From positions 1 to 44,385 of the forward strand of contig CAZVUW010000014.1 in assembly GCA_964629825.1 (NCBI GenBank): a stretch of DNA of 44,385 bases, written 5' to 3'. Position 1 is the stretch's first letter, and each line of letters opens with the position of its first letter. The notes below the pieces were generated by a model. The model searched no databases. It was not told the origin of the DNA and saw only the letters and a program-made list of their open reading frames with translations. This document shows, one piece after another, positions 40,989 to 44,385 of the stretch. A program made the translations under genes and the position numbers. The stretch comes from CAZVUW01 sp964629825. Lineage in GTDB: Bacteria; Actinomycetota; Nitriliruptoria; Euzebyales; Egibacteraceae.

Positions 40989-42440
40989 CTATGACGGACC
41001 CCGCACGTAGTCGATCACGTCGGCGGCCGTGAACCGACCACCGTGGCGCGCTAGCAGCCCTTCCACCTGGTCCAGCCCATCTCCCAGCGTGACGATCGCC
41101 GGCTCGACGTAGGAGCCTGCGCGGCGCTGCGGCAGGCCGGCGGTCGAGGTCAGCGCGTTGCAGAGGCAGACGCGCCCTTCGGTGTCCTCCCGGGCGCCGC
41201 CCTTGCGGACGTAGTCCTCGAGCGGCTCGGCCGGGCAGCGGTAGCCGATGCGACCATCCGGCCGGGCGTAGGCCTCGCTCAGGAAGCCCAGGTCGCAGAT
41301 GCGGCGCCGGTCGGCGAGCACGTCCTCGTCGGAAAGCGTGCTCTCCAGCATCGCGATCTTGAAGGGAAACCCCGTCGGCGAGGCCAGAGGGTCCGTCCGC
41401 ACGCGGACGCCACCGGCCCGGATCTCATCGAGCAGCGCCCTGCGGTGGGTCTCGGCCATCCCGGAATCGGCGCAGAGGGCGAACAGCGTGCCGATCTGGA
41501 CTCCAGACGCTCCGACCTCCAGCGCCCGGCGCAGACCGCCGGCGTTTCCGTAGCCACCCGCGAGCCAGAACGGCAGGCCGAGCTCGGCGACGTCACCTGG
41601 GTCCACCGTGTCGCGCGGTCCGTAGCGGAGCTCGCCGCTGGCGTCCACCTTGGCCCGGCCACGCGGCGGGGCGTTGTGACCGCCGGCGGTAGGTCCCTCG
41701 ATGATGAAGCCGTCCGGCCGGGTGCTCTCCTCCCTCGCCAGCGCCTTCGCCAAGGTGGCGGAGGCGACGATCGCCAGGAAGGGAGGCCGCCGCAGGGCAG
41801 GCGGGCTGGCGCCCGGCGGCCACAGGGTGGCCGGATCGAACGTCAGAGTGGCCGCATCCGCCGCCCCGCCCCCGACGAGCGGAACCCGCAGCGAGACGGG
41901 CCGGTGCTGCGCCAGGTCGTCCAGCAGCGCGGGGATGTCGCGCGGGATCCCGGCGCCCATCGCGACGTAGTCGACCCCGGCGAGCAGCGCGCCGTACAGC
42001 GACGCCGGAGTCGGCAGGCGAACCTTGTGTAGGTAGTTTGCGCCGATGAGGCCCTCGTGGCCCTCCTTCGCCAGGAACACCTCGACGAAGTTCGCTGCCA
42101 CGGTCAGCTCCGTGAAGGCCGATCGCGCGTCGAGCGTTGGGCGGGGCACGGCGGCGTAGGGACGATCCGGCCCGATCCCGGACTCGACGAAGTAGCGCTC
42201 GATCAGCCGCTCGGCCACTCCCGGGAGCGGCAGGTGCGACAAGGCGCGACGCACCGAGCCGTCCCTGTCACCGTCCTGGAGTCGCCGCGCCAGAACCACC
42301 GACAGCGCTGTGCCCGAGACGGTGCCGAGCTGGCCGTGCCGCGCGACGGCTCGCGCCAGCCGCCAGCTGGAGATGGCGACGCCCATGCCGCCCTGGATGA
42401 TGCTCGGGGTGGGGATCGCCTGATCGCCAGCGCTCAACAC
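40989..42440 (-). CDS. Nitronate monooxygenase-like flavoprotein (NPD/PfaD-type)
   Basis: 483 residues from a GTG with GAGGAG upstream; an open frame to 42875 overlaps selC and is rejected. It is a TIM-barrel FMN enzyme: IIQGGMGVAISSWRLARAVARHGQLGTVSG, FIIEGPTAGGHNAPPRG with the catalytic-His region, WLAGGYGNAGGLRRALEVGASGVQIGTLFALC. A C-terminal extension contains YRCPAEPLEDYVRKGG and VCLCNAL. It is longer than typical nitronate monooxygenases (about 350); relatives of this size include PfaD-like proteins. The substrate cannot be assigned. Confidence 0.85.
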   Translation of the reverse strand: MLSAGDQAIPTPSIIQGGMGVAISSWRLARAVARHGQLGTVSGTALSVVLARRLQDGDRDGSVRRALSHLPLPGVAERLIERYFVESGIGPDRPYAAVPRPTLDARSAFTELTVAANFVEVFLAKEGHEGLIGANYLHKVRLPTPASLYGALLAGVDYVAMGAGIPRDIPALLDDLAQHRPVSLRVPLVGGGAADAATLTFDPATLWPPGASPPALRRPPFLAIVASATLAKALAREESTRPDGFIIEGPTAGGHNAPPRGRAKVDASGELRYGPRDTVDPGDVAELGLPFWLAGGYGNAGGLRRALEVGASGVQIGTLFALCADSGMAETHRRALLDEIRAGGVRVRTDPLASPTGFPFKIAMLESTLSDEDVLADRRRICDLGFLSEAYARPDGRIGYRCPAEPLEDYVRKGGAREDTEGRVCLCNALTSTAGLPQRRAGSYVEPAIVTLGDGLDQVEGLLARHGGRFTAADVIDYVRGPS

Positions 42441-42655
42441 GCGCTCCTCATGATGCTTCAAGGGCACGCGACGGAGCGCGCCTCGCCGGATACTCCCGCT
42501 CCAGCCGGCGCGCGCGAGGGTCGAACGGCCCGAACTGCGCGGGACCTTGGTCCCTGAGCGGAGCCGGGCGTTGGGATCGGCGGGTGCGTTCGCCTCCATA
42601 CCGATGCAGCGTGGGGCCTGCCTTGAGCCTCCCGGTAGCCTGGCTCTACCACCCG

Positions 42656-42748
42656 GGAGGCGTCTGGGTTCCTGGTGGGCCTCGCGGTCTTCAAAACCGA
42701 CGGGACGGCCTCGGGTCGTCCGGCGGGTTCGATTCCCGTCCGCCTCCG
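42656..42748 (+). tRNA. selC: tRNA-Sec (anticodon TCA)
   Basis: A 93-base cloverleaf. The acceptor GGAGGCG (42656-42662) pairs with CGCCTCC (42741-42747), with discriminator G. The D arm is a long 6-bp stem, GGGTTC/GGGCCT. The anticodon loop is CTTCAAA with TCA at 42691-42693, the same loop as E. coli selC. A long variable arm (GGACG ... CGTCC) and a T loop TTCGATT complete it. CCA is not encoded. The extended D stem and variable arm are specific to selenocysteine tRNA, which reads UGA with SelB. Confidence 0.93.
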
Positions 42749-42791
42749 CTGAGCCTCTGACTGCGCCCCAGCTGCTCTGATCGCAGCGTCG

Positions 42792-42827
42792 CAACCCGTT
42801 TGCGGCGTATATGCCGCAAACGGGTTG
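42792..42827 (+). terminator. Hairpin after selC
   Basis: Perfect 15-bp stem, CAACCCGTTTGCGGC and its complement, around the loop GTATAT. It lies 44 bases after selC and 107 before the amine oxidase gene. No U-tract; a probable terminator for the tRNA. Confidence 0.55.
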
Positions 42828-42933
42828 AGGCCCGTCCCCCGACGCGCACCTGGCGCTCGGAATGCCTCGAACCACGCGAGCTCGGCCGCCTCATTCACTA
42901 CTATCTAGGTCGTAGCAACGCGCGGGGTGGCCG

Positions 42934-44385
42934 ATGGCTGGGTCGGGGTTGACGAGGCGGCGGTTCCTGCAGGCGCTCGCGCTTGCGGGCGGGGCGGGGG
43001 CGGTCGTAGGCGCCATGGAGGTGCTCGACCTGGCGCCACGGGCGCGGCAGGAGCCGTTCACGCCGCCGTCGCCGTCGGACTTCTCGGCGCAGGGGCGGGA
43101 GAACACGACCTCGGTGGTGGTGCTCGGAGCCGGCGTGGCCGGGCTGGCGGCCGCGTACGAGCTCGAGAAGGCGGGCTACAGCGTCGAGGTGCTTGAAGCC
43201 CGCGACCGCCCCGGCGGGCGTTGCTGGACCATCCGCGACGGCACCACCGAGGAGGACCTCGACGGCCACACCCAGACCGCCCGCTTCGGCCCCGACCTCT
43301 ACTTCAACGCCGGGCCGGCGCGCATCCCCCAGCACCACACGACGCTCGACTACTGCCGCGAGCTGGGCGTGGAGGTCGAGGCCTTCGCCAACCTCAACGC
43401 TGACGCCTACTTCTACACGGAGCACGCCGGCGGCCCCGTCGCCGGCACTCCCGTGCGGCAGCGCGCCGCCCGAGCCGACCTGCTCGGCTACGTCAGCGAG
43501 CTGCTCGCCAAGGCGACCAGCCGCGGTGCCCTCGACGAGGAGCTCACCGGGGCGGACGCCGAGGCCATGGTCGAGCTGCTGCGCGCCATCGGTGCCCTTG
43601 GCACCGACGACCGCTACGTCGGCGGCCCCCAGCGCGGCTTCACCACGCCACCCGGCGCCGGCCTCGACGTCGGCGAAACCGCGCCACCGCACGACCTCTC
43701 GGCGCTGCTCGCCAGCCGCTTCGGCTACTGGTTCCCGTTCGAGCTGTCCTGGGACCAGGCGATGATGATGTTCCAGCCGGCCGGCGGGATGGACCGGATC
43801 CCCCACGCTCTGGCATCAGCGCTCAAAGGCCCTATCCGCTACGGCTGCGAGGTCACCGAGCTCGTCAGCGGGCAGGACGGCGTCGCCGTCACCTTCAACG
43901 GCCCCGAGGGCGAGGACCAGACCCAGGCCGACTACTGCATCTGCACCCTTCCGCCCCACCTGCTGGCGCGCATCCCCAACAGCTTCCCGTCGGAGATCAA
44001 CGCCGACCTCGCCGGCGTCTTCGCCCTGCCCGTCACGAAGGTCGGGCTGGCCTACCGGCGGCGCTTCTGGGAGCTTGACGACCGCATCCTCGGCGGCATC
44101 ACCTGGACCGACCTCGACATCGGCACGATCTTCTATCCGTCCAGCGGCTACCTGTCGGAGCGCGGGCTGGTAGTGGGTGCCTACAACTTCGCCAGCGACG
44201 CAGAGGCCTTCGCGGCCATGTCGCCCGCCGACCGCGAGCGCCGCGCTGTCGAGCAGGGCCGCAAGATCCACGGCAACGCCTACGCGGACGACCTCGAGGC
44301 GTCGTTCTCCGTCCCCTGGTCGCGCACGGCCTACAGCGAGGGCGGCTGGGTCGAGTGGCTCGACCGCAGCACCGGGGCCTACCCG
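42934..44385 (+). CDS. Tat-exported flavin monoamine oxidase, partial (runs off the right edge)
   Basis: 484 codons are open from the ATG at 42934 to the window end. A twin-arginine signal (TRRRFLQALALAGGAGAVVG) begins at about residue 7. The FAD-binding Rossmann motif is VVLGAGVAGLAAAYELEKAG, followed by VEVLEARDRPGGR. Substrate-domain features include FNAGPARIPQHHTTLDYC and FQPAGGMDRIPHAL. This is the flavin amine oxidase / L-amino-acid oxidase family: oxidative deamination giving H2O2 and ammonia, probably outside the membrane. The C-terminal FAD motif lies beyond the edge. Confidence 0.9.
   Translation, partial: MAGSGLTRRRFLQALALAGGAGAVVGAMEVLDLAPRARQEPFTPPSPSDFSAQGRENTTSVVVLGAGVAGLAAAYELEKAGYSVEVLEARDRPGGRCWTIRDGTTEEDLDGHTQTARFGPDLYFNAGPARIPQHHTTLDYCRELGVEVEAFANLNADAYFYTEHAGGPVAGTPVRQRAARADLLGYVSELLAKATSRGALDEELTGADAEAMVELLRAIGALGTDDRYVGGPQRGFTTPPGAGLDVGETAPPHDLSALLASRFGYWFPFELSWDQAMMMFQPAGGMDRIPHALASALKGPIRYGCEVTELVSGQDGVAVTFNGPEGEDQTQADYCICTLPPHLLARIPNSFPSEINADLAGVFALPVTKVGLAYRRRFWELDDRILGGITWTDLDIGTIFYPSSGYLSERGLVVGAYNFASDAEAFAAMSPADRERRAVEQGRKIHGNAYADDLEASFSVPWSRTAYSEGGWVEWLDRSTGAYP

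Noticed and set aside
42441..42875. N-terminal extension of the nitronate monooxygenase frame
   Set aside because: It would run antisense through selC and lacks family sequence; the GTG at 42440 has GAGGAG upstream.

Overview
The window is a high-GC scaffold piece, about 70% G+C by eye, with one run of 100 N. It comes from an actinobacterium. The evidence is a bacterial proteasome activator ending in GQYL, a PAC2 protein, a class E sortase, an Rv3660c/Tad-type pilus locus with a DUF4244 pilin, SARP-type and LuxR-type regulators, and many GTGA start/stop overlaps. I cannot name the class or genus. A selenocysteine tRNA (selC) shows that the organism probably makes selenoproteins.

Layout. (1) 1-926: end of a Cys-rich accessory gene plus a 34-residue partner, both on the minus strand. 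(2) 927-10684: flank of a contractile injection system (CIS) locus. It holds an orphan LuxR-type regulator with a degenerate receiver, a membrane coiled-coil protein on the minus strand, a 1551-residue secreted beta-propeller/Ig/ASH protein, and a 940-residue STAND ATPase fused to a SARP DNA-binding half. (3) 10811-29077: the CIS itself. In order: tail terminator (DUF4255), AAA+ ATPase, DUF4157 protein, an antisense 59-residue zinc-ribbon protein, sheath, tube, T4-type hub chaperone, DUF6760, a 1126-residue disordered protein, second tube-like protein, LysM hub protein, VgrG-like spike, PAAR tip, gp25, baseplate J-like, tail protein I-like, and a 689-residue zinc-ribbon/charged-helix/TM/discoidin-like protein. 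There is no capsid, terminase, portal or integrase, so this is not a prophage. The layout matches actinobacterial CIS clusters such as those of Streptomyces. (4) 29078-29277: two large palindromes between convergent operons. (5) 29278-35784, minus strand: a Tad pilus operon (CpaE/Ssd-like, CpaF/TadA, fused TadB-TadC, pilin, TadE, TadE-like) running into a class E sortase and a membrane-anchored FN3-like protein broken by the assembly gap. (6) 35910-42440: housekeeping genes (HAD phosphatase, NTF2-like, Bpa, thioredoxin-TPR, thioesterase, PAC2, small membrane protein, nitronate monooxygenase). (7) 42656-44385: selC, a hairpin, and the start of a Tat-exported flavin amine oxidase cut by the window end.

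How the CIS parts fit together. The tube and sheath are built on a gp25/J/I/hub/spike baseplate, capped by the DUF4255 protein and served by the AAA+ ATPase. The slot that phages give to the tape measure holds a Pro/Ala/Ser-rich protein studded with [VIL]QR motifs. The same motif (as VQRQ) is repeated four times in the tail of the DUF4157 protein. Two single-pass membrane proteins without export signals are candidates for coupling a cytoplasmic CIS to the membrane.

The most novel regulatory observation is a shared element of about 17 bp, roughly GCMCSTTSGGGCASSG, built as two GCANG-like half-sites 10 bp apart. It lies 68-102 bp before four transcription units of the CIS locus on both strands, with one extra copy. 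It is a plausible operator for the locus's own SARP-type regulator.
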